This document shows, one piece after another, positions 1 through 12,500 of a DNA stretch of 62,000 bases. A model generated the notes under the pieces. That model was not told where the DNA came from and ran no database searches. It worked only from the letters and a program-made list of their open reading frames with translations. Location: the NCBI RefSeq assembly GCF_932526225.1, contig NC_064037.1, forward strand, positions 2,509,203 to 2,571,202. The letters are read 5' to 3'. Origin of the DNA: Nematostella vectensis. Taxonomy: Eukaryota > Cnidaria > Anthozoa > Actiniaria > Edwardsiidae. Position 1 is the first letter of the stretch; the number at the start of each line of letters is the position of its first letter. A program made the translations under genes and the position numbers.

Positions 1-1235
1 AAGAGAAGCAAAAAACGCTGATATCAAACTTGAAAACTATAAAACAAAAATGACGATCGACAAAATAGTATGAACCGTTAGGTTTTCAGGATACTTCTCG
101 TTTCGCATGGACTGCTAATCAATTGTCTTCATATTATATGATAGGTATCAAGCGCTGGCAATATCACTTATATTAGTTCAGCCTCAAGTTGCTAGGCCTT
201 GAAGCAACATACCTTTCTGTCAGGCTACACTTTCGTAGGCATTTGGAAGACTTTAAACAATGGAGAAAATCGTGTTCATAATAAACACTTCAAAGATCTT
301 GCAAGACTGTTGGTGATCTCATTCCTTTTTTAAATGACAAGTACATAAGATTATAACACAAAACATTGACATATTTCGACTTTGAAGATAACCGTTAGAG
401 ATCTTAAGCCTTGGTGAATCAGCGGGCAAAGGAGTTAGGAGCCAATTAGTGTGAAACACTCACGCAAAGCTCTAATGTGTCCACACAATGGCTAATAAAT
501 GCAAAGGAACAAAGGATATTTTGGTGATCGGTGGTAGACAGCGAGATAGGGGTCTCTAGCCGCAAGCAAGTGTCAAGCAATCTTCAATCAAGTTAAATAT
601 AGGCAATTAAAAATAAATAGTCGTTAGGTAAAAATTACAAAGTAAGAAGACAGACAAGAACGGTTGCCCAAACAAATTATAGCTACGATTGAATTCATGT
701 AAAAAGTGTAATTTGAGATATTTTTCGTGAAGCAAACGGCTCAAGAACCATGGCATGTATTTTAGAGTTCAATTTTGAATAATTTAAAATGAACGCCATT
801 ATTGCTTATTTATATTATGGTCTTTAATTAAGAACCATGGTCATATGTCCTACCTATTGGTATTGTAAAATATCGACCTCCAAATAGTAAACATCACTCG
901 TTATGAATAAAACAACCCAGGAGAATTGAATAAATAGATATCTTTTCAGCGTACGCCTGTCCTCTTCCAAACCACGGATGACGTAACAGTGTGTCATTAA
1001 CATGTACGCAACGAGACGTAGTCGAGCGATTTGTTTTATACAAAAGTGGAGATTTTATTAAACAGCGCGCGCAATAACGTGAACCGTGCGCACTCTGTGC
1101 ATTCACCAATACAAGAGTCTTCTCCACCAATCAGAGCGAACATTTTAATAGAGCTGTTTTATAACTTATATTATAACTACTATGATCAAGTCAAACATAG
1201 AAACGATGTGCGAACAATGTCGTTCGAGGTGGAGG
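1..1235. other. No gene recognised
   Basis: AT-rich non-coding DNA. The short open frames here show no recognisable protein similarity, low-complexity structure or splice-linked continuation. I see no RNA gene. Confidence 0.6.
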
Positions 1236-4200
1236 GGAATGCGCACACCCTACAAGCCTGGCGCACACACCTAGCTACACACCTGGCGGACACCCCTAAC
1301 TACACACCTGGCGCGCACACCTAGCTACACACCTGGCGAACACCCCTAGCTACACACCTGGCGCACACACCTAGCTACACACCTGGCTCACACCCCTAGC
1401 TACACACCTGGTGCACACACCTAGCTACACACCTGGCGCACACCACTAGCTACACACCTGGCGCACACACCTAGCTACACACCTGGCGCACACACCTAGC
1501 TACACACCTGGCGCGCACACCTAGCTACACACCTGGCGCACACCCCTAGCTACACACCTGGCGCACACACCTAGCTACACACCTGGCGCACACACCTAGC
1601 TACACACCTGGCGCACACACCTAGCTACACACCTGGCGCACACACCTAGCTACACACCTGGCGCACACACCTAGCTACACACCTGGCGCGCACACCTAGC
1701 TACACACCTGGCGCACACACCTAGCTACACACCTGGCGCACACACCTAGCTACACACCTGGCGCACACACCTAGCTACACACCTAGCTACACACCTGGCG
1801 CACACACCTAGCTACACACCTGGCGCACACACCTAGCTACACACCAGGCGCACACCACTAGCTACACACCAGGCGCACACCACTAGCTACACACCTGGCG
1901 CACACACCTAGCTACACACCTGGCTCACACCCCTAGCTACACACCTGGTGCACACACCTAGCTACACACCTGGCGCACACCACTAGCTACACACCTGGCG
2001 CACACACCTAGCTACACACCTGGCGCACACACCTAGCTACACACCTGGCGCGCACACCTAGCTACACACCTGGCGCACACCCCTAGCTACACACCTGGCG
2101 CACACACCTAGCTACACACCTGGCGCACACACCTAGCTACACACCTGGCGCACACACCTAGCTACACACCTGGCGCACACACCTAGCTACACACCTGGCG
2201 CACACACCTAGCTACACACCTGGCGCGCACACCTAGCTACACACCTGGCGCACACACCTAGCTACACACCTGGCGCACACACCTAGCTACACACCTGGCG
2301 CACACACCTAGCTACACACCTAGCTACACACCTGGCGCACACACCTAGCTACACACCTGGCGCACACACCTAGCTACACACCAGGCGCACACCACTAGCT
2401 ACACACCAGGCGCACACCACTAGCTACACACCTGGTGCACACACCTAGCTACACACCTGGCGCACACACCTAGCTACACACCTGGCGCACACACCTAGCT
2501 ACACACCTGGCTCACACACTAGCTACACACCTGGCGGACACACCTAGCTACACACCTGGCTCACACACTAGCTACACACCTGGCGCGCACACCTAGCTAC
2601 ACACCTGGCGCACACACCTAGCTACACACCTGGCGCGCACACCTAGCTACACACCTGGCGCGCACACCTAGCTACACACCTGGCGCACACACCTAGCTAC
2701 ACACCTGGCGCACACACCTAGCTACACACCTAGCTACACACCTGGCGCACACACCTAGCTACACACCTGGCGCACACACCTAGCTACACACCAGGCGCAC
2801 ACCACTAGCTACACACCAGGCGCACACCACTAGCTACACACCTGGTGCACATACCTAGCTACACACCTGGCGCACACACCTAGCTACACACCTGGCGCAC
2901 ACACCTAGCTACACACCTGGCTCACACACTAGCTACACACCTGGCGCACACACCTAGCTACACACCTGGTGCACACCCCTAGCTACACACCTGGTGCACA
3001 CACCTGGCTACACACCTGGCGCACACACCTAGCTACACACCTGGCGCGCACACCTAGCTACACACCTGGCGCGCACACCTAGCTACACACCTGGCGCGCA
3101 CACCTAGCTACACACCTGGCGCACACACCTAGCTACACACCTGGCGCGCACACCTAGCTACACACCTGGCGCACACACCTAGCTACACACCTGGCGCACA
3201 CACCTGGCGCACACACCTAGCTACACACCTAGCTACACACCTGGCGCACACACCTAGCTACACACCTGGCGCACACACCTAGCTACACACCAGGCGCACA
3301 CCACTAGCTACACACCAGGCGCACACCACTAGCTACACACCTGGTGCACACACCTAGCTACACACTTGGCGCACACACCTAGCTACACACCTGGCGGACA
3401 CCACTAGCTACACACCTGGCGGACACCCCTAGCTACACACCTGGCTCACACACTAGCTACACACCTGGCTCACACACTAGCTACACACCTGGCGCGCACA
3501 CCTAGCTACACACCTGGCGCACACACCTAGCTACACACCTGGCGCGCACACCTAGCTACACACCTGGCGCACACACCTAGCTACACACCTGGCGCACACA
3601 CCTAGCTACACACCTGGCGCACACACCTAGCTACACACCTAGCTACACACCTGGCGCACACACCTAGCTACACACCAGGCGCACACCACTAGCTACACAC
3701 CAGGCGCACACCACTAGCTACACACCTGGTGCACACACCTAGCTACACACCTGGCGCACACACCTAGCTACACACCTGGCGCACACACCTAGCTACACAC
3801 CTGGCTCACACACTAGCTACACACCTGGCGCACACACCTAGCTACACACCTGGTGCACACCCCTAGCTACACACCTGGTGCACACACCTGGCTACACACC
3901 TGGCGCACACACCTAGCTACACACCTGGCGCGCACACCTAGCTACACACCTGGCGCGCACACCTAGCTACACACCTGGCGCGCACACCTAGCTACACACC
4001 TGGCGCACACACCTAGCTACACACCAGGCGGACACCCCTAGCTACACACCTGGCGCACACACCTAGCTACACACCTGGCGGACACCCCCTAGCTACACAC
4101 CTGGCGGACACCCCCTAGCTACACACCTGGCGCACACCCCTAGCTACACACCTGGCGCATACCCCTAGCTACACACCTGGCGCACACCTCTAGCTACAAG

Positions 4201-4995
4201 CCTGGCGCATACCCCCTAGCTACACGCCCGGCGCACACCTCTAGCTACAAGCCTGGTGCACACACCCTAGCTACAAGCCTGGCTATGTGCTATTGTGGCT
4301 AGACATATTTGAGGCATGCCAAGAATCGACATGTGCAAAACAACTACACACCTGGCGGACACACCTGGCGGACACCACTAGCTACACACATGGCGGACAC
4401 CCCTAGCTACACACCTGGCGCACACACCTAGCTACACACCTGGCGGACACCACTAGCTACACACCTGGCGCACACCCGTAGCTACACACCTGGCGGACAC
4501 CACTAGCTACACACCTGGCGGACACACCTAGCTACACACCTGGCGGACACACCTAGCTACAAGCCTGGTGCACACCTCTAGCTATACACCTGGCGGACAC
4601 ACCTAGCTACACACCTGGCGCACACCTCTAGCTACAAGCCTGGTGCACACCTCTAGCTATACACCTGGCGGACACACCTAGCTACACAACTGGCGGACAC
4701 CCCCTAGCTACACACCTGGCCCACGCACCTAGCTACACACCTGGCGCACGCACCTAGCTACAAGCCTGGCGCATACCCCCTAGCTACACGCCCGGCGCAC
4801 ACCTCTAGCTACAAGCCTGGTGCACACACCCTAGCTACACAACTGGCGGACACCCCCTAGCTACACACCTGGCCCACGCACCTAGCTACACACCTGGCGC
4901 ACGCACCTAGCTACACACCTGGCGCACACCACTAGCTACAAGCCTGGCGCACACCTCTAGCTACAAGCCTGGTGCACACACCCTAGCTACAAGCC
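1236..4995. repeat. 25-bp satellite array, about 150 copies
   Basis: The tandem unit is 25 bp and centres on CTAGCTACACACCTGG, with variants GCGCAC, GCGGAC, GCTCAC and GTGCAC in the variable part. A junction form with two consecutive ACCTAGCTACAC blocks recurs near 1775, 2310, 2720, 3220 and 3640, about 410-530 bp apart, so blocks of units were themselves duplicated. The right part (after about 4190) is more divergent, with CTAGCTACAAGCCTGG units. There is no spacer diversity and no coding potential. Minisatellite of unknown function. Confidence 0.95.
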
Positions 4996-5060
4996 TGGCT
5001 ATGTGCTATTGTGGTTAGACATATTTGAGGCATGCCAAGAATCGACATGTGCAAAACACT
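4283..5060. repeat. Duplicated right edge of the satellite
   Basis: A unique stretch of about 65 bp, starting TGGCTATGTGCTATTGTGG and ending near GTGCAAAAC, occurs at 4283-4346 and again at 4998-5059 with about one mismatch. Satellite units lie between the copies. The edge of the array, including flanking unique sequence, was therefore duplicated as a block. Confidence 0.85.
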
Positions 5061-8000
5061 TTTTTCGAATCCCTGTATGAATGAGTATGAGCACACAAAA
5101 TCGAGCACACGTCTATACTAGCTGCAAACATTCTTGCAATATACAAAGTATAATGTTGAGCCGAATGCCCGTTTATAAATAGGAATGGCAAAATCGATAG
5201 CATTGCATTGTAAACGTGAAACGTTACAATTACTCGCATCCATCCGATCAACAGCTGTTCTGAATTATCTGATGACGAAGATGAAGACGTGAAGAGCCTG
5301 GGGCGAGCGCGCGGGCAATCTAAGACGTTAGGGTCCAGGGCTCCTTTTCAAGATGGCGTCCAGCAAAGACTTGTATAACACAAATGTCTACTTTATTTAG
5401 AAATCTTCAACACTGTTCAAAGGCGATAAAAAAGCAAAATATGATCGAAGAGGTCTCCCAATTTGAAATGTAATATCCTAATAAGCCGGGCAAGCTGGAA
5501 AACGACGTTACCAAAAAAAAAAAATAGTTGATATATATAGAATTGGAAGAAAGTAGAATCGTAAGAATTTCTCCGGTTAATGTCGTTGGTTTAAAGAACA
5601 GGACCATAGATATAAGTAAGTCATCACAGACCAAGCGAAAATAACTTTTTCAACTATGAACCAAAATAGCATCGCTTCGTGCCGGACACCACGAACTCTA
5701 TCAACAAGGAGTAGAGAGGGTCTTGTGCACAAAGATGGCGAGAGGGGTGCGTGTTTCCGTGACCACTTCAAGGTCATTACATATTGTATATCTGAACATG
5801 TTTTATAGCTCTTAAAAACTGGAAGAGTAAATAGATCGGTGGGGGAGATACTTGAGTCGGCCCTGGATTGATCAGCATTATTACCTGACTGTAATTAGAA
5901 TACTCCATCACGTAGCCTCATCGTTTTTACTGCGGTTTTCGATATTGTGCGAGCCCCTGCTGAACCGCTTGCTGCCCTTCTTCATTCAAACTGACCCAAT
6001 CACATTTTGGTGCTTTTTGATTGTACAGCGCTTTGCGAAGAGGTGGCGTGACTGGAAGCAATTTCAAGTCCTGGCCAATGAAAACAATGAATATTTTGAA
6101 TGACGGAGGCCAGAAGGCGATTTAGCTGTTGGAAAAAACAGTCAGCGATAGTTCGCAGAATACCGAAAAGCGCAGTAAAAAAACGTTAAAAAGTGCGTCT
6201 CATTGCTGTGGTTCCACTGAACGTGCAACCAGATTACTATAACTATACTACTCCAAAGTTCTTTGCTTGGAATTTTTGAGTAGTCATTTTCGTCATGAAG
6301 ACCGCCAATCATTTTTCTTGTGGGTCGTAGTCAAATGCTTTTTGTTCATCCACGTCATTTGCCAAGATAGACACACAACACGAAACTACATGAATTCACC
6401 CCAAAGACGCTTAGATGTATAGGCCAAAGCGACACAACAAGCAAATAATGTTTTTTTTAAATATCTTTTCTATTATTATACAGGATTAATTATCTCATTC
6501 GCTCATTGTCTTAAGGAAGAGTCACTTAAGGTAAAACCCTGCCGCTATGATAAAAGACTGATCTCAATAAAATATATAGATATACAGTAAACAGATAACT
6601 ATAGTAAGTGAACTTCTAACGATTACGATGTTTGATGGAAAGAATCAGACTTACCACAAGTTTTACTAAAAACTTATCACACTTGTAGAATCCAAATAAT
6701 ATTATTAAATCTCTCGATAAATCGCGCCTGCTAGGCAACTGCGAATCTCTCTGCGGGAGGAGAGCTCTTTTGGACCATACAGTTGTTAATAGTTGGACAT
6801 TGTCAAACAAACTTTACAGACTTTAAAAAAATATGGAAATAACCAAACTTTACACGTTTACTTAATTTGAAATAAGGCTTATGCCCATCATGCCTGGAAA
6901 GTTTAAATAAAAATTTATTCAGCGCTTTCGATTAATCGGCGTTGCTAGGCAACAAGGTTTTGTCATCTGGAGAAGAGCACAACTCTGCTTGCGCCAGCAG
7001 GTGGGGCTTGTGTGAATGAGTGTTAATGACGATTTCCTATTTTCCCAAAGGTGTTCTCAGTCGGTTAGTAACATAGTCTACATAAATTGCTGCATAAGGA
7101 AGACCTCAAAATGGACGGGTCACTTAAGCACAGTCAGACATATGACGGACAGCGGAAAGGCCAAAACAAGGAAAAAATAATAGCGCCAAAGGCAATTCCT
7201 GCGCAGATGACAAATGCAAATGTTGAGCATTTTATACGAGTTTCATATTAAATATACTGTCGATTAGAAGTGAATTGTCATTTGGGCAGTTTTCAAATGA
7301 TAAATGATACGCGGTTTCCGTTGAATTTGGAACGAAACACTTAGAGAATCAACAACTTCTCAATGCAGTTGAACGGTTCCTGTTTGCCTGGTATTTTGGA
7401 AACTCCGCTGTGATACATGTGGAACGTTTTTAACCTACGAGGAAACGTGCTGTGTTCAAAGCGCTGAAACACTTCATCCTTTCTGACCCAACCATTAACA
7501 TAAGGTAAGGCTTACGTAGCCTTTTTCGTACAGAAGTTACGATCTGCCTCTAATTGAAAGATATGCTCTATATCTGTCTGACAGAAAAATGCGATGGTGT
7601 AGGATACAAAAATCACTTGTAAGGCTGTCTAGATCGTGTGTGCTTTCGGATAATTTTACCAAGATTTTATACGAAAATTTATGTGTAGTTTAATTATTTT
7701 AATAAAAAAAAAGAACTAGCTTGACTATATTTGAAATATTCATTTTTTTAAATAAGGGGTCGAAAATAGATCCTAAACCTATATTAGGTTATTTTTAAAA
7801 ATCAGAATATTTCAAAAGACTGCCAATATTTAATTTGAAAAAAAAAGGAAAAAGACTAAGAGCACAAATCGAATTTCGTTTGACGTGAGTGAAAGCTTAA
7901 AGGATTACACAAGAATGAAAAGGAATATTAAATTTGGCTAAAACTTAAACGGGTTCAAAGTGTCTATGCAATGGCTCTTTGTATCGGGTTTCTGTGGGAG

Positions 8001-9561
8001 CAAGCTCAGAACAGGTGCTTTACAGCGAGTTGTAGCCAGTTGGTCGCTCGGGAAGCTCAACCTCGAGGAAGGGAGGTGTGTCGTCAGCATGGTGAGCCTT
8101 TAAATAACACATAACCCTGGACACTAACAGTAAGTGAACAGAATATCTAACTATGCCTTAAGGCAATTCAATCTTTGTTGAACCATAAAAAAGGAGGGCT
8201 GTTGCTTAAGTGCCAAAAGATTTCAGGTTCAAAAATGAAATTTTGGTGCAAATCGTTTAAAATGCTGTAGAGGAAGTCAAATTCGAGGCTATTGAACGAG
8301 CTAAGCTATTATTTATTCTCCCAAAAGGGCTTTAGTATCATGCTGATGACAACAACATACTTTTTCAAGAAGTTTGTGTTGTTAAGAGACCCGGCTCCAA
8401 TAACGCGCTGTGAGGCATCCGTCGTTAAAACGAAAACATTGAAAGAAAAATATACCCTAACTATGTTATATAATTGATTGTTGTTATTATTCTGTTTTGC
8501 TTTGACATAATCCGAACCTGTTAGGGATTTCCTGTTTGTGAAAGGATTGAATTAAGGAATTTTGAGAACCTCATTGGTGACGGAATATTTTAATAAAAAG
8601 CACTGTTTATTTTTTTCTAATTTCCTCTGATTAAATTGAGCCCTACGTAATGAGCGTTAGCCAAATTGCGAGATACTAGAATGTTTACTTTGTTTAGTCG
8701 TACGAGATATAGCTCCCTGAGTGTTATCGCAATTTTTGATAATCCCCTGTGACAGGTAAAAAGCTTTGTGCTCGTTGGTATATTGCAACTTAAGCAAAAA
8801 ACAATCGATAATTAGAAGAGACAAAAAACAAGGACCGTCATTTTACCCATTAACAACATTAAAGATCATCAGCATTAGCTGGACGTGGAAAAATGAGCTA
8901 ACTGCTGCCAGGGTTGTGATTGGTGGTCTTGTTGAGTTCTCACTTGGCAGCTGTTTATTACGTCGTTTATCAGACCTCGCTAGCGGCAAGAGTCAACAAA
9001 CCAGGGTTTTATCACAGCAAATCAGTCGTGAGGGCAAGGAAAAGAGGCTCGTGTCACATCTCCGCCGGTAAATTCGCAATAATCCCACACTATCGACAGA
9101 CCTATCAAGTGGGCAAATTAAATAGTCAGTCTATGCAATAGTATTCCAAAACGGATTTTCCATGCCCTCGATTATTGGTTGTTAAAACAATTGATGTGTT
9201 AACGAATGTAAATAGTTCCGATAAAGCATCCCTATTTCCACGAGTGTACAAATTGTGGTCGCAAGAGAGCAAGTACTTAGACACTGAAATCGTTTCTTGA
9301 CCAAGCCTTTTCTATACCTTGCGTAAGGTCCTTGACTGCGGTAATTCAATTTCCTTGACTCAAATTGTACATGTTCCCTGGCAGCCTACCCGTTGGCGAA
9401 TGGAAGCGGGTCTTTTTGAATGTTAAGCGTCAAAGTGCCGTAATTCAACTCACTGAGCTTGTTCAATTATCGTGTAGGTTGACTTCACAAGTCATGTTCC
9501 TGTGCAGTCATTATGCGCTTAGTTCATAGCAGGAAGACACGCTAAGCAGAGAAGAAGAGGA
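5061..9561. other. No gene recognised; upstream region of the CNG gene
   Basis: AT-rich sequence with only short, unconvincing open frames. It contains one copy of a dispersed repeat (5935-6140). The promoter and 5' leader of the CNG channel gene should lie in its distal part, but I see no clear TATA box or initiator that I would defend. Confidence 0.5.
5935..6140 (+). repeat. Dispersed repeat, copy 1
   Basis: This segment aligns by eye, in inverted orientation, with 14276-14480. Shared blocks include TTTTGAATGACGGA and GGCGATTTAGCTGTTG against GGGGATTTAGCTGTTG, with roughly 70-75 percent identity. Two diverged inverted copies 8 kb apart fit a non-autonomous DNA transposon or other interspersed repeat. 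No termini or target duplications were resolved. Confidence 0.6.
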
Positions 9562-12500
9562 ATGGCGGATAAAGTTGTGCGTTTTGAGAACTGCGCGAGA
9601 GCGGACGACGAACCAATTTTGTCACTGGGAAAAAGCACATCTCAAGTTGAGCAAGCAAATGGGCAGTCCTCCTCTTTGGATGTCCTGGGAAGTATAGAGA
9701 CGCTAAGCGTCACGGAAAGTCATGGAAGGTGGAAAGGTTTAACCACTCGGATTCGGACGGCGCTAGCTGTAAAAAATGCTGTAAAACCTGCAAGAACCCG
9801 ACGGCGATCATTGTGGCGAGCACCGACCGAGACCGTAGATCCCTTCATTCAAAAATTCAGCACTCGATCGGACAGAAAAACAACCCCGCCAAAACGCAAA
9901 AGCTCACATAAACCTCAAAATAGAAATGCGGCGGAAAAGGACAATTTGAGCACGGTAGTGGAGTTGGACAGTAAAGAGCTCGAGAGTGATTGTACGTCGG
10001 TTTATGAGTACGACACGAGTTGGTCCGCTGTACTCAAGGAAATCCCCACTGTCATTGCACCTGATGGGCGCTTTATGTACATTTGGTTCTATTTTGTCGT
10101 GTTCGCGATACGCTACAATCTATGGGTGGTCATTCTACGGATCGCCTTCCCCGCGGCTCAAGACGAGTTCACAGTCGCGTGGCTCGTGTTTGATTATTTC
10201 TGCGACTTCCTTTATGTTTTGGATATCATTATCAATTTTAGAACTGGTTTCCTAGAGGAAGGGATTTTGGTAGTCGATGCTAAGCGTGTCGCCCGTCATT
10301 ACGCCGTTTCTAAGAACTTCATTGCGGATCTACTCTCGGTTTTCCCCACAGACATATTATGCGTACTTTACCCGGAGAGATTACCAATGCTTAGAATCAA
10401 CAGACTCATAAAGGCGTACAAAAGCTTCAGGATCAAATCCTTAATGGAATCGCACACGACCTATCCCACCTTTCTACGAGTGTTCTTTCTTCTTCATCTA
10501 ATGTTTTTGCTAATCAACTGGAATGCGGGTTTTTATATCATGATTTCGAGAACGGAAGGATTTGGTACGAACGCTTGGGTTTATCCAGGGAACGGGTCTT
10601 TATATCAGCAGTATCTCAAGTCTCTTTATTGGTCCACACTGACTCTAACGGCGATTGGGGATTTGCCGTCACCGGCCACAAACTTTGAGTAAGTAAACCT
10701 TGGTATTTTTTATTGCATCTAAGTCGTATTTTACGACATTAACTCGTTAACATGATAAACAAAGCGTAGGTCATGACAACGGGCGTTTTCGAAATGTGGA
10801 ATGCATTAGTTTTGAAAAGGAATCAGTAAACACATCTTTAAAAATTAACAGCATAATAATTTGAATCCCTGTTACCTTGAAACTTTATGCTTAGAAGTAA
10901 ATGCGAAACTGCTTAAACTAGTAATTTATTAATGCCATATTAGCAAATTGTCACCGATTGTGGCATTGAGTACTTAATAAATGAATGACTTGCTGTTTAA
11001 ACTAAACGAGAATAACAGGAATAAAAGGCACGCTGACGACCAGGATACATAGGACATGTCCACAAATGCTGACCGGAAACGATACAAAGAAACTAAATAC
11101 CAGCTAAGCCATTCCGAGCCTTTCATCCAATATTTTGATGGAAATTAAATAGAAATTTGAATGAAATGACACAAGCACTAGCAGCGCGCGACCAAAAAAT
11201 ATCAATATCACAAGGAGCCTTTAGCCGCGATGCATAATTCATTCAACGCAAAAACAGTCATCATCAACACAAAAGAACATCACACGTAGTTTATATTCCT
11301 TGTAATCTTATGCGTTTGGAATTCATTAAATCTACGAAAACTAATTATTTGGTGTAGATAAAATCATTTTTTAAAAGGATATAGGAAACTCCCACGGGCT
11401 AATCTTCAATGTAGAGACTGCGAGAGGGAGTGTTTTTGAGGGAATTAACACTTCTTCATCAAACTGTACCAAAGAAAAAGTATGAAAAGAATATATTAAA
11501 AAGGCACAATAATTTCACAATTTTCAATGTGCCTTACCGGAAATTAATTAAAATTTCGTTTTTTTGTCAGCGCATTTTAACATGATACCTAGGGTGATTA
11601 GTGGGTAAAGGTGCTATTAGATTGAAAAAAGATCAGGGAAATCAAACCCTCTGGCGAAACAAACTAATTAAGAAGGGCTTCACTTGGGCCAGTGTTCAGA
11701 CGACTAATTATTACGTGACATAAACTTTTCAGATGAAAAAAACTAATTATATTTACTTCTGTAAACTTGAAATCACGAGTTATATTTTAATGAGTGCCCG
11801 GCCTTATTTGGCTGCGTTAATATTTTTACACTGTATTATTTATACAATGCGTCACTTCTTTTGACCTTTCTCTCATAAATGCAATCAATAAAACATGCAT
11901 CCTCTCTTGTATTTCCCTTTACAAATAACATGTATTTCTCTCAGACCCAAAAAACTTGGCATATTTGTGGCATTTGCATATTTTACTTCAAATAAATCAT
12001 ACATAATATTTGTTTAGGCGATACATGTGAAATCAGAAATCCAATCAGCTATATGAAAATAGACAGTAATGTTCAGCCGTCGGAACTTATAAGAAATAGG
12101 GGAAAAAACTATTATTAATGCAGATGATAGTGTGCGAGAGAATGATACAGGGAAAATTCTTATTTCTTCGTACTCTTACTTAATAATTAATTAAAACACG
12201 ATTTTGTCTGGGTTTTTTCCATTCCATTCTAGAAACCCGGTTAATAAAAAATATTTTAATGTCACAAGAAAATAATCAAATTTTAACAAATAGCTAAAAC
12301 GGATAAACAAAAAATACCAAACGACATATTGGAATTATATAAGAAAATAATCAAATTTCAACAAATAGCTAAAACAAAAATACCAAACGAAATATTGACA
12401 TTTTAATACCATTAGGGACCACGATTACTCCATCTTTTTGTTAAACGCGCACCTACGCCAAATTATTTAGTCTTTTCTCAATCATTTTATCGTACACCTA

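Noticed and set aside
1236-5000. Array resembling a CRISPR locus
   Set aside because: There are no unique spacers between repeats, the setting is eukaryotic and no cas-like genes are present. It is a simple satellite, as are the other arrays.
5852-6103. 83-codon frame in the dispersed repeat
   Set aside because: The frame is not preserved in the inverted copy at 14276-14480.
8766-9141. Overlapping 101- and 73-codon frames upstream of the CNG gene
   Set aside because: No recognisable domain, and the two frames compete over the same bases. More likely promoter or leader DNA.
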